Source: Arion vulgaris
Lineage: Eukaryota > Mollusca > Gastropoda > Stylommatophora > Arionidae
Assembly (NCBI GenBank): GCA_020796225.1
Contig: CM036756.1
Location: forward strand, 42,961,398 to 43,025,397
Direction of reading: 5' to 3'
Length of the DNA: 64,000 bases
This document shows positions 40,651 through 51,504 of the stretch, piece after piece. Each line of letters starts with the position of its first letter. Position 1 is the stretch's first letter. The position numbers and the translations under genes are program-made. The notes under the pieces were generated by a model. That model did not search any database. It was not told the origin of the DNA and saw only the letters and a list, made by a program, of their open reading frames with translations.

Positions 40651-41124
40651 ATAACCACCTGTATAACATTTGCCACTGTCATTACCATAACCATCATTCA
40701 ACCTACTACCATAAACCATGACTATTGTAACTATACATATGTGACAGCTATGGTTACCAACTACAGGTGAACTATCAGCTCAAAAAGGAAGATTGATTGT
40801 CATTGAGTTTAACATGTTTCTTTTTCTTTGGAGATAACATTTAAATATAGTTTTGTTTTTCCAGCACCGGATGTTTCTTTCCAACCTAAAGACTTTGCCT
40901 CACAAACTTTTCCTCTGACACGACAATTTCCATGTCTTAATTTGAGACAATATTTGATTTGCTATGATATAACAGTCACAGTTCAATATTGTCAGTGTCT
41001 GCCTAACTGGATGGTTTATATAGATGCTTCCAGCCTCCAGGGTCTTACATTGATTAGACATACTTTATATGCAACTGTTTACCTTAAGAATGAGAGAGAG
41101 CAAATACAGTTGTATTAAATCACA
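40651..41124. other. unassigned sequence
   Basis: A plus-strand frame (40828-41118) of 96 codons has no recognised domain. Confidence 0.35.
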
Positions 41125-41345
41125 TAGAAGACCAGCCGGAAGCATTGCAAGACAGGCACTGTTTTGGAACCTGCAGGGAAAGAGGAGTAGGGAAGGCCTA
41201 GACATACCCGGAGAAGAGAGCTGGAGGCTGATATTAAAAGGATAGGTAAAACATGGAAAGAATTGGAAGGGATGGCAGGAGAGAAGAAGAGCTGGAAGAA
41301 GTTTGTTAAAGACCTGTACTCCATGGGAGTTGAAAGGTGAAGAAG
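41125..41345 (+). mobile_element. LN6 LINE C-terminal fragment
   Basis: Encodes ALFWNLQGKRSREGLD-like sequence (with a shift), then RRELEADIKRIGKTWKELEG, MAGEKKSWKKFVKDLYSMG, and a stop followed by GAAGAAG. It is inserted in or beside the 49-bp array; AAATCACATA occurs just before it and AAAACACATA just after it. Confidence 0.75.
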
Positions 41346-41349
41346 AAAA

Positions 41350-41775
41350 CACATATGGTCAGAGTGTTGGAGACATATAAGGGACAGACATGATGATTCA
41401 AATCACATATAGTCAGTGTTGGAGATATATAAGGGGTAGGCTTGTATCAAATCACATATAGTCAGTGTTGGAGATATATAATGGGTAGATTTGTATCAAA
41501 TCACATATAGTCAGTGTTGGAGATGTATAATGGGTAGATTTGTATCAAATCACATATAGTCAGTGTTGGAGATGTATAATGGGTAGATTTGTATCAAATC
41601 ACATATAGTCAGTGTTGGAGATGTATAATGGGTAGATTTGTATCAAATCACATATAGTCAGTGTTGGAGATGTATAATGGGTAGATTTGTATCAAATCAC
41701 ATATAGTCAGTGTTGGAGATATATAAAGGACAGATATAATTAAAATCACATATAGTCAGTGTTGGAGATGTGGAA
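41350..41775. repeat. 49-bp minisatellite, about 8 copies
   Basis: Unit GTATCAAATCACATATAGTC + AGTGTTGGAGATGTATAATGG + GTAGATTT. The four central copies are identical. Confidence 0.95.
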
Positions 41776-41929
41776 GGACATCTTACAACTACTTAACCAA
41801 TGCCTGTTTGATGAGTGCAATACAATTGAAGATGCATCAATACTGTGAGAGGTTTTTGTGAATCAATAGTTGCATGAGTTGGAACTGGGAATCTTTGAGC
41901 TAGAATTTTAAAAAGGGAGTTTAAAGGTC

Positions 41930-42115
41930 TTGGATTGATAACATTGCACCAGCAGTCTCTCTGCTGAAATGGTGCATTAACTGCCAAGAGTATGGCCCAA
42001 ACTCTGTAAACAATCCTAGGAATTTCCATACAAAATAAAGCACTCAGAACCAAACAACGTTTGGGTTCTAACATACTGCCTTCAGATCACAAGAAATGCG
42101 GCTTAACCTCAGAGA
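41930..42115 (-). mobile_element. SINE-B, diverged copy
   Basis: Minus strand: CTGAGGTTAAGCC, GTTAGAACCCAAAC (worn B box), GAAATTCCTAGGATTGTTTA and a GCACCATTTCAGCAGAGAGA body follow the SINE-B order. Confidence 0.6.
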
Positions 42116-42509
42116 GATTAGAATAAAGGGTGTATTTATCCAGCGAGTCACAGAAACCAGCAGCATGCATACCCTTTAACACAATAATCTTCCATCTCAT
42201 AACAGGTAACTGCAGCCTCAACCGCCAAATGAAGTCTGCTCTGACTGCACAGCGTGCATGTCAGACTGAAACCCAGTTCACATTCTGTAGTCCTGACCAT
42301 CATAACTATGCCAAGAAGCTAACCGTGGACTCACAAACAAAGCAAGCTATAGGGAACTGCAACTGAAATGCATTTTCATAAAAGCAACCCTTCTAATACT
42401 TTAGACTGAGCATATGAAACCGATTGTAAAGATGAGTATACCCTTTGAAATCTGCTGAGGAAGACTGGGCACCTACTAGTTTGCGATGAATTCAGTTAAA
42501 TAACCAAGC
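42116..42509. other. unassigned sequence
   Basis: No gene recognised. Confidence 0.35.
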
Positions 42510-42760
42510 TACAAATAAGAAAATTAAAATTAAAGTATTTAGGACATATAAAGAGACACAAAGTGCTGGAGAAGACCATCATGGAAGGAGGCATCCCGGT
42601 AGAGAGGAGAACCATGGAGAACATGGATTCATGGTGTAACTGATGATTTGAGCATGACCGCTGCAGAGGTAGGACATCTGATCTATAAGAGAGAAATTAA
42701 CTAGACAAAGAACTATTAAGGTGGCAAAGTTCTGCTCAGGACAAGCTATTTGATGATGAA
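42510..42760 (+). mobile_element. LN2 LINE 3' fragment
   Basis: CTACAAATAAGAAAATTAAA, ATTTAGGACATATAAAGAGA, ATCATGGAAGGAGGCATCCC, GGTAGAGAGGAGAACC and the GACAAGCTATTTGATGATGA end. It lacks part of the GRP block. Confidence 0.75.
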
Positions 42761-42764
42761 CCAA

Positions 42765-42818
42765 GCTAACATCATCTTCAAGCTAACATCATCTTCAAGC
42801 TAACATCATCTTCAAGCT
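42765..42818. repeat. 17-bp tandem repeat, 3 copies
   Basis: Unit AAGCTAACATCATCTTC; copies identical. Confidence 0.95.
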
Positions 42819-43949
42819 ATCTAATCTTCCTACTTGCACATAACTTAAAACACACACAAAAAAACAGCACAACAAAAAATCATATGCACAAATTCAGATA
42901 TCAATTTGATTCAGTATTTATTTCATTTTGTAACAAATTCATAAATGATTGAGTTGGTTTGGCATTATGCCATACTCTCGTCAAAATATAGTCTTTTTTT
43001 CTCAGCCAGCAAGAACAAAGAGAACTTGATGTCAACAAAGCAATCTGGAACACAAAGGGCTGTTTTTTCACCAACATTTAAATAACCAAATAAAATTTTG
43101 CAATGTCTATGTATATAATATATACAATAACATTACATCACATTTACAATTCATATAAAATCACTCAATTATTTAACCTTTATATCATGTTCACAAAAAT
43201 TCAACCCCTACTAATATAACAAAATACAAAAATACTGAAATGTACCCATGACCAGACATTAGAATAAATCAGCATTATATAGCCTTTATTTTAAAAAAAG
43301 AAAATTAAATAGTAATAAATACTAAAGTTAATATATGTACTTTTATTGTGCATAATTATGTGTTGTTACAGAACATATGGAAAGTTTAAGAAAACCATTA
43401 ATTTGCACATATGGCACGAAGAATTAGCTAAAAATGAAATTTGATGTTTGGATATTGAATTTTTTGGGTGATTATTTTTTTTAACAAAATTATTAGGCTT
43501 CCATGAGTTATATTTTAGCCTATTTTTTAATGAGGCTCATATTGGGTTATTTAAATTAGTTGAACTTTTCAATGAGGCTTGTGAGTTATATTTTAGCTTA
43601 ATTTGTTATGAGGCTCATAATGAGTTATATGTTTTAGTTGAACTTTTTTAATGAGGCAAGGCGCTCATAATGAATGATGCATTTTAAATGAACATTTTTA
43701 TTCTGATTCTCATAATGATTTACATCTTTTAGACGAGATCTCACTGATACCAGAATGCAACAACCAACATCAAATATTAGCGAGAGTCCTAGTTAATTTG
43801 TTTCAAATACTGAATTTATAATATTTCATAAAATTCAGTATTTTGTGGTGGTACAGGCACATTAAGCAGATATACACAACTTGAGCACCAACTAAATCCT
43901 TTATTTAAAAATAAAAAACATTTTGATTTAATGAACTATGCAAGAAAGT

Positions 43950-43958
43950 AATAAATAA
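43950..43958 (-). promoter_or_regulatory. AU-rich element nonamer
   Basis: TTATTTATT on the transcript strand, the minimal ARE nonamer, inside the proposed 3' UTR. Immediate-early mRNAs commonly carry AREs. In AT-rich DNA it could be chance. Confidence 0.3.
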
Positions 43959-44384
43959 AATTGGTATAAAATTGATAAAACACTGAGAAGCAAGCATTAC
44001 ACCTAAATAGTAAAATAAATTGAAATAAATTTACAAATATACAAAATATATTACAAGAACTTAAATGTACAAGAAAACGGTGAACAAGAAATGAAATGTA
44101 AAAGAGAACCAACCAGCGGAACTTAAAAAGAAAAAGAGTAAACAAAGAGTATATCACATGTTTACAGAAATAAACAAAAGTTTCTCAAAAAAAGAATGTG
44201 CACACAGTTATATAACAATGATGGAAATTATATATTTTCAGTGGTGTCACTGATAACAAAGTTGATAAAATGCTATACTAGTCACCGTGTGAAGTAGAAA
44301 TTTTGGGTGCTGAGGCCAGTTTGGGCCAACATTTCTTGGTGTGTACACAGTACATGGTTGGACTACATGAAATCCTGATCCTTT

Positions 44385-44490
44385 ATTTGTTGATCCAAAT
44401 TACAAGTAACTCCAAAGTCAGAGTAAGGTTTGCCTAAATGCTGAGGGACACTGGTGATAAGGAAAGTAAGCCTTCTTGCAAAAATCACTT
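44385..44490 (-). mobile_element. element L fragment
   Basis: Minus strand: AAGAAGGCTTACTTTCCTTA, AAACCTTACTCTGACTTTGG and AGTTACTTGTAATTTGGATC match 20690-20762 and 55690-55780. Confidence 0.55.
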
Positions 44491-45276
44491 AGAGGTACCA
44501 TATTAGGCAACAGGACTACGTCTAAATTCATAAGCGGGGTAATGGAAAATAAATATATATATATTCAGCAATGCTCTAAACACTTAAATTTAGCACCAAC
44601 ACAAAAATGAAAATATTTGACTTGAATGGTAAAAATGTAACATTATAACAGATTAGGAACAAAAACGTTAGCAGTTGAGATAATTAATGCTGCCTTGCAC
44701 AATAAAAGTTGTTACATTCTGCCATTGAGTAAAATGAATGTGCAGATTCAACAAAACAGTGACAAGTAACGTCACTAATTGAAACATAAGATGGAAATAA
44801 TAAGTTCTCATGAAATAGATCCAGGTAACGAAAAGAAAAAAACCCCACTAAATGGCACAAAAGTATGCAATTTTTTAAAACAAAAAAATGCTTAATACTT
44901 GAAAATAGAAGGGATTGGATGAAGTATGAAATTAGAGAGAATATTATCAATCATCACAGATTCTTGTTTACATCAAAGAAAGCAACAAGGTAACAATAAC
45001 AGTGAAAGAAAAATATTAATAATAATTTAATTCTTAGATTGGTGGTTCAATTGTCGAGTAAAATTTGAAAAGTTGTTGCAAGTCACTTAAAATCTCTTTA
45101 CGAAGTTATTGAAAGTGGTGTCATTGTTAAATAACTTTGTAACAGAATAGTTGGAAACTTGAATAGTGTTAATCTAAATGAAGATCAGAAGGAACTGATC
45201 AGTGAGTGGGATGAATGAATTTGAATCACAAATAATACTTCTACTAGCACCAAATATATTCAATGAAAACATGGAG

Positions 45277-47710
45277 TTACAAAGCTGATGATAAGGAACA
45301 GTCTATGAATGAGGGTGAATTTATATCCAGGATACTATCCAGTGAATCTATAGTGTTAGAGGATGTTGTATGTGAGGCACGAAGTTTTGCCTCTTTCTTT
45401 GACTGTTGCTTGAGGTGGACTTTGGCGTGACGCTTTTTCTCATCACTGCGAGCAAATTTACGACCACAAGTGTCACAAGAGAATGGTTTCTCACCGGTAT
45501 GTGTTCTCTTATGTGTGGTCAAATGATCGCTTCGGCTGAATGATCGCCTACAAATTGGACACGGAAAGGTTTTGTCCGGTGTGAATCCTGAAATGTCTTG
45601 TTAGTTCATCACTTCTTGAAAATCTACGGTCACATGTGTCAACAGGGCAGGGATAAGGACGTTCATGAGGAAGAGATTTACTTGGACGGTTAGGTCTTGC
45701 TCTGACAGGCAGGGGAACTTGCTGATATGATTGATTGAGAACTAAAGGCAACCCAGAACTAATGGAAGAGCATGAGGATGCAGTTGCATAGTCCATGGTG
45801 TCATTAGGCATAAATATATGTTCATCCATTGGCTCTGATTTGATGGCAGGCATCTCAAACTGTGAAGACAATCCAGAACTTGAACACATTTGATGAGCAC
45901 CAAACTGTAAAATCTGATCTTGTGCAGAATTTGAAGGCCATTTTAAGTCTGATTGTAAGTCTTGATTTTTGTTTACTACATCTGATAAATTTGGGAAAAT
46001 AGGGTCTTGTAAATATGATGAGTAGTGGAGAAAATTTGGTGGTGCTTGTTGCTGTTGCATTGGGTGTGAACAACAGCTGCCGTATGTAGGAGGCTGTTTG
46101 ACTGATGCACAACTCATTTCCGGTTTCATTGGTAGTGTCATTGTCAAAGACTGTGAGTAACTAGGAGGTGGAGACATGTAGTTTATGCTGTCATCTTGTC
46201 TTTCTGTAATGGCAGGCATATGTGGCTCCGGTGATGAATTAGCAGAACTGATTGGTGAAGTAAATTCTGAAGAATAATGATCTGACACATCCTGGTGGCA
46301 AACTGAGTCAGAGGGGGTTCCTGCTCTTTGAGAGAGCGGGGATTGCACTGAGATTGGTGATGAAGAATGGTAATAGAGTCCAGTGTTGTCAGCTGAAGTT
46401 GAAGGAACACCAATGTTGAACTCGCAAAGATTTCCGGCATTGTATGACCCGAACTGGTTGGAGACATGTGTGGAGCAGGGGGCTTGAGCTGTGGCTTGGG
46501 ACAAAAAAGTGAAAAATGGCGAGTTCCACAAAGAAGCTAAATTATGGTGGTTCGTCTCAACTTGAGAAGAATTTGGAGTTACTGCAGTAGTTACAGTCCC
46601 AGTGTATGTAAAGGTATGTGCTGTATTGCCACTGTAGGTCTGCATTGGTCGAATCCTATTAAGTCCATCACAAGGATTGTCAGCAATATTGATTGAAGCG
46701 ATGATATTAGCTGCAAAGAAAAAATATTAGTAAAACGATTAAAATATATTGTCTTTTATGAACGCAATTGACAACAATATAAGCTTCTATCAATAGACAA
46801 ATGGAATAGTGATGCCGATATTTAAATATATATATATATAAACCCGCCAAAGTAACTTCTGACTGTAAAGTTTCGATATTCTCATATCCTAGATGCACCA
46901 TTGCCATATCAAGCCATTAAGGAGATTATGTTCTGTTAGTTTTAAATTTATATAAACATTAGCACAGGGAAGAAATCAATAAGTGGCTTTGCTAGAAATT
47001 CTCAACTTGGAAAATAATTAAACAAATAGTCTATATAGATGATGGGTTACAGCATCATAGCTAGCTGCATATTTAAGCCTTAATTAAGATAACATGTGGT
47101 CCTTGTCTACAAGACCAGGCCGAACCGACCGACCTGCTTGTACCGCGACGAGGTAGGTCAGATCGACAGCGAGGCTACACACTTTACAGCTTCTGTGTTA
47201 CGTAGTTTAATACTTTCATTTAAGATTTTATTACACACAATGGTTAAGTCATAGTTTTAGATATAATATAAATATTTATGTCAGACTATTTATGGAACAA
47301 ATATGAACTGTAGTTAAGTAAATTACAAATATGGCCTAACTGTTGACGATTATTATATTGTTAGCCACTATTCTTGCTTTGACGTCATTACGTAAACAGC
47401 TGAGATGTTACTAACCTAACTCGACTCAAACTCTGAAACTGTACTACACTTTCACAAGAAATGTTTTTAAAATAATTGTAGTTTTAAACTTACCAGTGGC
47501 TGTAATGGGTGGAGGTTCCAGAGTGTCTGGTCCAAAAAAAGTTGAATCCGAGTATTTAGTAACAGGAGTATTTAATCCTTCGTCCAACGCCAAGGCTTCT
47601 GAAACATGTTTAGTATGAATCTCAGTTTGTGATGGTATATCATAACACAAACTAAGTCCTACTCCAAGTTCTGCACCTTGAGTCAATGATTCTAAGGCGT
47701 CCATAATCAT
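45277..47710 (-). CDS. EGR: EGR-family zinc-finger transcription factor (one frame break)
   Basis: Sequence-specific nuclear transcription factor, homologue of vertebrate EGR1-4 and insect stripe. Two coding exons are joined by a canonical intron: 47494-47710 (ATG at 47710; a second ATG two codons later could serve) and 45277-46710. The protein would be about 550 residues, close to vertebrate EGR1. The N-terminal two thirds is Ser/Pro/Gln-rich with FTYTG and a PPPSY (PPxY) motif. [18 protein letters not shown] precedes three C2H2 fingers with contact helices RSDELTR, RSDHLTT and RSDEKKR, which predict the GCGTGGGCG-type EGR site. The tail after HLKQ is short and ends SLSSAL. The frame breaks in the finger 1-2 linker (45563-45576): two bases are missing relative to TGQKPFPC, consistent with an A run and a T run each one base short. 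Adding them gives exactly 551 codons. Sequencing error is likelier than a pseudogene, because everything else is intact, including splice sites and promoter. Confidence 0.93.
46711..47493 (-). other. EGR intron 1 (783 bp)
   Basis: Donor ACTG|GTAAGT at 47493, acceptor TTCTTTGCAG| ending at 46711. Phase 1: the split codon reads GCT. A GC-rich patch (CCGACCGACCTGC...GACGAGGTAGGTC) sits at 47115-47160. It contains a full CRE. Confidence 0.9.
47380..47387. promoter_or_regulatory. CRE palindrome in intron 1
   Basis: TGACGTCA, the full CREB/ATF site, followed by TTACGTAA at 47388-47395, a PAR-bZIP/CREB-like palindrome. Confidence 0.55.
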
Positions 47711-47864
47711 TTCGAATAGTTAATCTCCAGATAAAAGTAATTTGATTAATTTGTTAAAATGTAAACAACATTTGTTTGTAAAATATTTGAGAATTGAGAG
47801 CTATCTCTATAATTCAAGATACAATGTTGTCGGTCTGAGTACAAACTTATGAATGAACGATTTG

Positions 47865-47872
47865 CTTTTATA
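47865..47872 (-). promoter_or_regulatory. EGR TATA box
   Basis: TATAAAAG on the minus strand, 155 bp upstream of the ATG. Transcription would start near 47836 (TCAGACC initiator-like), giving a 5' UTR of about 125 nt. Confidence 0.65.
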
Positions 47873-47961
47873 CTGAGTTTTATGAATGAACGCAATGGCG
47901 GCTCATTACCTTTTACGGAACCTCATTTAATATGTGTAGCCAATCATCGACTGCTTACGAT

Positions 47962-47969
47962 TGACGTCA
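47962..47969. promoter_or_regulatory. proximal CRE
   Basis: TGACGTCA about 125 bp upstream of the inferred start site, a usual CREB-responsive position. Confidence 0.65.
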
Positions 47970-48211
47970 GAGAAAAACGTACGCACTCGCATGAGAAACG
48001 GAAACTAGGTCGTGGAGTGTCGCGCCAATATTTTTTACTACTCTAGTTGGGATTCATAAGCTTCTGTTAATGTATAACTTTATTTAGAATTCTTAATTGT
48101 AATGCTAAAAGATGTTAAAATTCATGTATTAATTTACAAGTACCTGGTAGTGAAGCGTACATAAATATATCCAGTTGATATAACGAAAATGCAAGTCAAT
48201 TCCGACAACTT

Positions 48212-48221
48212 CCATATTTGG
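48212..48221. promoter_or_regulatory. CArG box 1 (serum response element)
   Basis: CCATATTTGG, a perfect CC(A/T)6GG SRF site, with a TTCC Ets core overlapping its left edge (ACTTCCATATTTGG). Confidence 0.7.
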
Positions 48222-48254
48222 CACAAGGGCCTCTTACAATGCAGGACTCGGTTA

Positions 48255-48262
48255 TGACGTCA
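48255..48262. promoter_or_regulatory. distal CRE
   Basis: TGACGTCA between the two CArG boxes. Confidence 0.6.
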
Positions 48263-48285
48263 AATAGAAAGGGGAAATATAATAC

Positions 48286-48309
48286 CCATATAAGGCAACT
48301 ACGCTTCCG
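48286..48309. promoter_or_regulatory. CArG box 2 plus Ets core
   Basis: CCATATAAGG at 48286-48295, a perfect CArG box, followed 7 bp later by GCTTCCG (48303-48309; CGGAAGC on the minus strand), the spacing typical of SRF/ternary-complex-factor sites. Confidence 0.7.
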
Positions 48310-48864
48310 TTTTTACGTTCGGTGAAGTTCGGAATGTTGTATTTTTTATCTCTAGAAAGCTCTACGTTTTACGATTGGTTAAAACACTGACGGTTATGAA
48401 CAAGGTTACGTGATCTTCTAGGGTTTCCTGTTCAGTAAAAATAGAAGAGGTCGACAAGAGTTGTTATTTATTTAATAAGTCTCGGGTTGTGACCTCGAAT
48501 GACACGTTCCTGATACTATCTGCACCTGTTGTCCTTAATCTAGCTTTACATATTGCGCCTACTATAGCACGATATACGAAACATGCCGTTCGGAATGCAT
48601 AGTAGAAAACACTTGCATTGTTCTTTTCTTGTGACAAAACACTACTCGAGTTCGTACAGGGTAGTGGTTCGATTCCTGAATTATTTCTCGTGTTTGGTTG
48701 TGTTTCTCAAGAGCTTTAGATACTTGTTTAGTGTTTACCATTTGTTTCACTACTAATAGTGGTTAACCTCACTCGATCAGAGCTTTACTAGAATTCTGAC
48801 AATTTTCGTTCCTATTGGGACTAAATGAAATATAGTCGGAAACTGCTTCATTAATTTATCATGC
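48310..48864. other. upstream intergenic sequence
   Basis: No gene. A tRNA-like B-box string (GTGGTTCGATTCCTG) at 48663-48677 with TTTCTCGTGTTTGGTTGTG resembles the inverted heads at 8182-8388. Confidence 0.4.
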
Positions 48865-49290
48865 ATATTTCCAGTGGCAGCATATGGGTGTGAAGCATGT
48901 ACATTTAAACAAGACAGTGGAAAAATATATATGTACTTTTGAATATAAGTATTACAGAATAGTTCTCCGTATATCATGGACAGAGAAGAGAACAAATAAA
49001 TCTACCCAGAAAGAACTCACAATAAAGAAAGCTGATGCTTCAAATAAGAATAAGAATGTTGTATTATGTTGGACATATAAAGAGACACCAAGGGCTGGAG
49101 AAGATCATTATGGAAGCAGGCATCCCGGCAAAATTGAGAAGAAGACAGATCGGAGAAGATGGATTCAGGATGTAGCTGATGATTTAAGCATACGGCTGCA
49201 GAGGCGGAACATCCGGTCTATGAGAAAGAAATTTGGAAAGAATGTTATGGTGGCAAGGTTCTGCCCAGGGCAAGCTATTTGATGATGATG
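48865..49290 (+). mobile_element. LN2 LINE C-terminal region
   Basis: PVAAYGCEACTFKQ-type start, then YICTFEYKYYRIVLRISWTE, KRTNKSTQKELTIKKADASN and KNKN, TYKETPRAGEDHYGSRHPG in a shifted frame, and RRRWIQDVADDLSI. It ends CAAGCTATTTGATGATGATG. The longest LN2 piece here, frameshifted at the KYFGHIKRH block. Confidence 0.8.
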
Positions 49291-49727
49291 CTCTGTTTCA
49301 AAACTATAGGTATTCGTTTCAATTACTGAGGAATCCAAAGACTGTTACCACTGTCTTAATAAATATACACCTTATTTTAATCTAGACTGAGTCACTCAAA
49401 AAACACACATTACTGAAATTCTGAGTCACTAGCCATTCCGTGAGCCTTGTTACCCTCATAATCTCTATAGCTTTCAAGCAACACACTACGATTATATCAA
49501 TATAGATGGAGACTGCAGTGTCGATTTTTAGTCACATATTTTCCTTCATTTTTAACCTCTGTTGTAATATCTTTGTCAAAGTCTATATGTGGTGTTCTGT
49601 GACATTCGTCACTTTTGTTGTATCGTTTGCTTAATAAAGGCCTTATTTGGTCGAAACGTTGCTGTGTAGTGTCATAGTTTTTGTATTTTGTAAAACTACA
49701 GTACTTTGTTCTTACGTGTTTCACTAC
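49291..49727. other. unassigned sequence
   Basis: No gene recognised. Confidence 0.4.
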
Positions 49728-49735
49728 GACTATAT

Positions 49736-50411
49736 CAGCATTTCCCAAAGTGGGCGGTGCCGCCCCCTGTGGGTGCTGAAGCCTTCCAGGGCGGGGGCGA
49801 TAGTGGGTTCAGAAGCATTTGGGGGAGTTTTTTCGTGATTTTGCTATTGAATTATCATTTAAAATTAGAATTCTGCATTTTAACTCACCGTATGCTATCT
49901 TACACGATCCATTTTTTCATAAATTGTCTATTTCATCTTCTTCTTCTTTGCGTTCGTTCTTTACGACAAATTTTAATCACTCTTTGTGATATGTTTGATC
50001 TTTGCCAAGAACGTGTATACGTTGCACATTGGTTTGGTAGGCACCTAAATGCATAGACTTCTACACGTTTAGGACACATGCATCCGATTTCAGCCAAACC
50101 TCCTTAGTCGCCTCTTATGACATGCGTGGCAGGTAACAGTGGTTCTATTCTTTACACCCCAAATTTGGGCCCGGTAACCACTCGGCGTTCTATTTCATGT
50201 AAACAATATTTGAAAATTGACCATGTATGACAAAATATATATCAATTTTCATATATATCTATGTCAAAGTGAAAATAGAGCATGTATATATATATATGTG
50301 GGGAGGGGGGACGTTGGCAAACTGTTATAATGTTATAATGGGGAGAGTGGGCGTTACAAAGTTTATGTCGTTCAGTGTGGGCGGTGGGCTGAAAAAGTTT
50401 GGGAATCTATG
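49736..50411. mobile_element. non-autonomous hAT element, 676 bp
   Basis: Termini CAGCATTTCCCAAAGTGGGC and AAGTTTGGGAATCTATG, with the perfect 8-bp TSD GACTATAT at 49728-49735 and 50412-50419. CAGTGTTTCCCAA-like ends and a CCGCCCCCTG subterminal block are typical of hAT elements. It hosts a D2 SINE and (TA)n runs. No transposase frame. Confidence 0.88.
50055..50195 (-). mobile_element. D2 SINE-like element inside hAT
   Basis: Minus strand: CGAGTGGTTACCGGGCCC, GTGTAAAGAATAGAACCACT, GCATGTCATAAGAGGCGACT, GAAATCGGATGCATGTG and CTAAACGTGTAGAAG. It shares its core with SINE-D. Confidence 0.75.
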
Positions 50412-50631
50412 GACTATATGATGACAGGAAATATGATAAATACAAATAGATAAATATAGATAAATATGTATAAAGATAATAGTAGGACCAAGCAAATAGA
50501 ACTATTTGCTTACTGTTATCTATACATAAAACATAGGTCATGAAGACAAAGGTCGTGGAAACAAAGGTCACGAAAATAACATTGAGGCACTTAAAATGGG
50601 ACTTGCGGGAAAGCTTATGTCTTTAGAACGG

Positions 50632-50960
50632 TCACAATTATCTGTTCAACACTCAGTTCTATCAGAATGAAGGTATTCACAATCATCTGTTCAACACTCA
50701 GTTCTATAAGAATGAAGGTATTCACAATCATCTGTTCAACACTCAGTTCTATAAGAATGAAGGTATTCACAATCATCTGTTCAACACTCAGTTCTATAAG
50801 AATGAAGGTATTCACAATCATCTGTTCAACACTCAGTTCTATAAGAATGAAGTATCAAATCATCTGTCAACATAGTTCTATAAGAATGGGTATTCACAAT
50901 CATCTGTTCAACACTCAGTTCTATAAGAATGAAGGTATTCAAATCATCTGTCAACCTCAT
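50632..50960. repeat. 45-bp minisatellite, about 7 copies
   Basis: Unit CAGTTCTATAAGAATGAAGG + TATTCACAATCATCTGTTCAACACT. The first four copies are clean, the last three have deletions. Open frames on both strands are artefacts. Confidence 0.95.
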
Positions 50961-51504
50961 CTAGTGAATATTTCAATCCTGGTATACTGGCATCGTCTCC
51001 ATCCCTCACCACATGCCACTTAAGAAAAGTTGTTAGAAGGCTATAGACAAAAAAATCACGAGTATTCATAATCTACAAATTCTACAAGACTTGAGCATCG
51101 AGGAACATTGGCTCATAAACAACATTATGTGCCGGAAACTGAAATATTTTGGTCCCATTAAATGCCACAGTGGTTTCTAGATAACAGTAGTGGAGTGCAT
51201 GATACATGTTAGACGACTGAAGGGGGTGATCAAAATAACGGTGGCAACAGTACAATAAATAATTATTTTTATTTACTTGACGTTGATGGAGGTTGTAGAA
51301 CTCAATATAGACCCGAGAGTTTCTAAGGCTGGCTGAGAAGAACATGCTAGCCGACGCTGGTTTATCTCATTTCATTAAATTGTAGTTCTGAAGTTAATAA
51401 CATTGATCAGTTTTTCCTCTCACATATCTTCTTCTTATTTCAACTTTTCTCTACATTTCTCCGGCAATTTATTAGTTCTGACTTAACACATCAATATATT
51501 ATAA
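50961..51504. other. unassigned sequence
   Basis: No gene recognised; short frames only. Confidence 0.4.

Larger units (their letters stand above)
42900..45276 (-). other. probable EGR 3' untranslated region
   Basis: About 2.4 kb of AT-rich, mostly single-copy DNA downstream of the EGR stop, without minisatellites or LINEs. Several AATAAA signals occur on the minus strand, for example at 42917-42922, so the transcript could extend this far. Diverged 60-bp-scale repeats (AATGAGGCTCATAATGAGTT) lie at 43500-43735. The exact 3' end cannot be fixed from sequence. Confidence 0.45.

Noticed and set aside
40828..41118. 96-codon plus-strand frame as a gene
   Set aside because: No motif, and it lies between an array and a LINE; insufficient support.
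50615..51023. Opposing frames with 15-residue repeats
   Set aside because: 45-bp array artefact.
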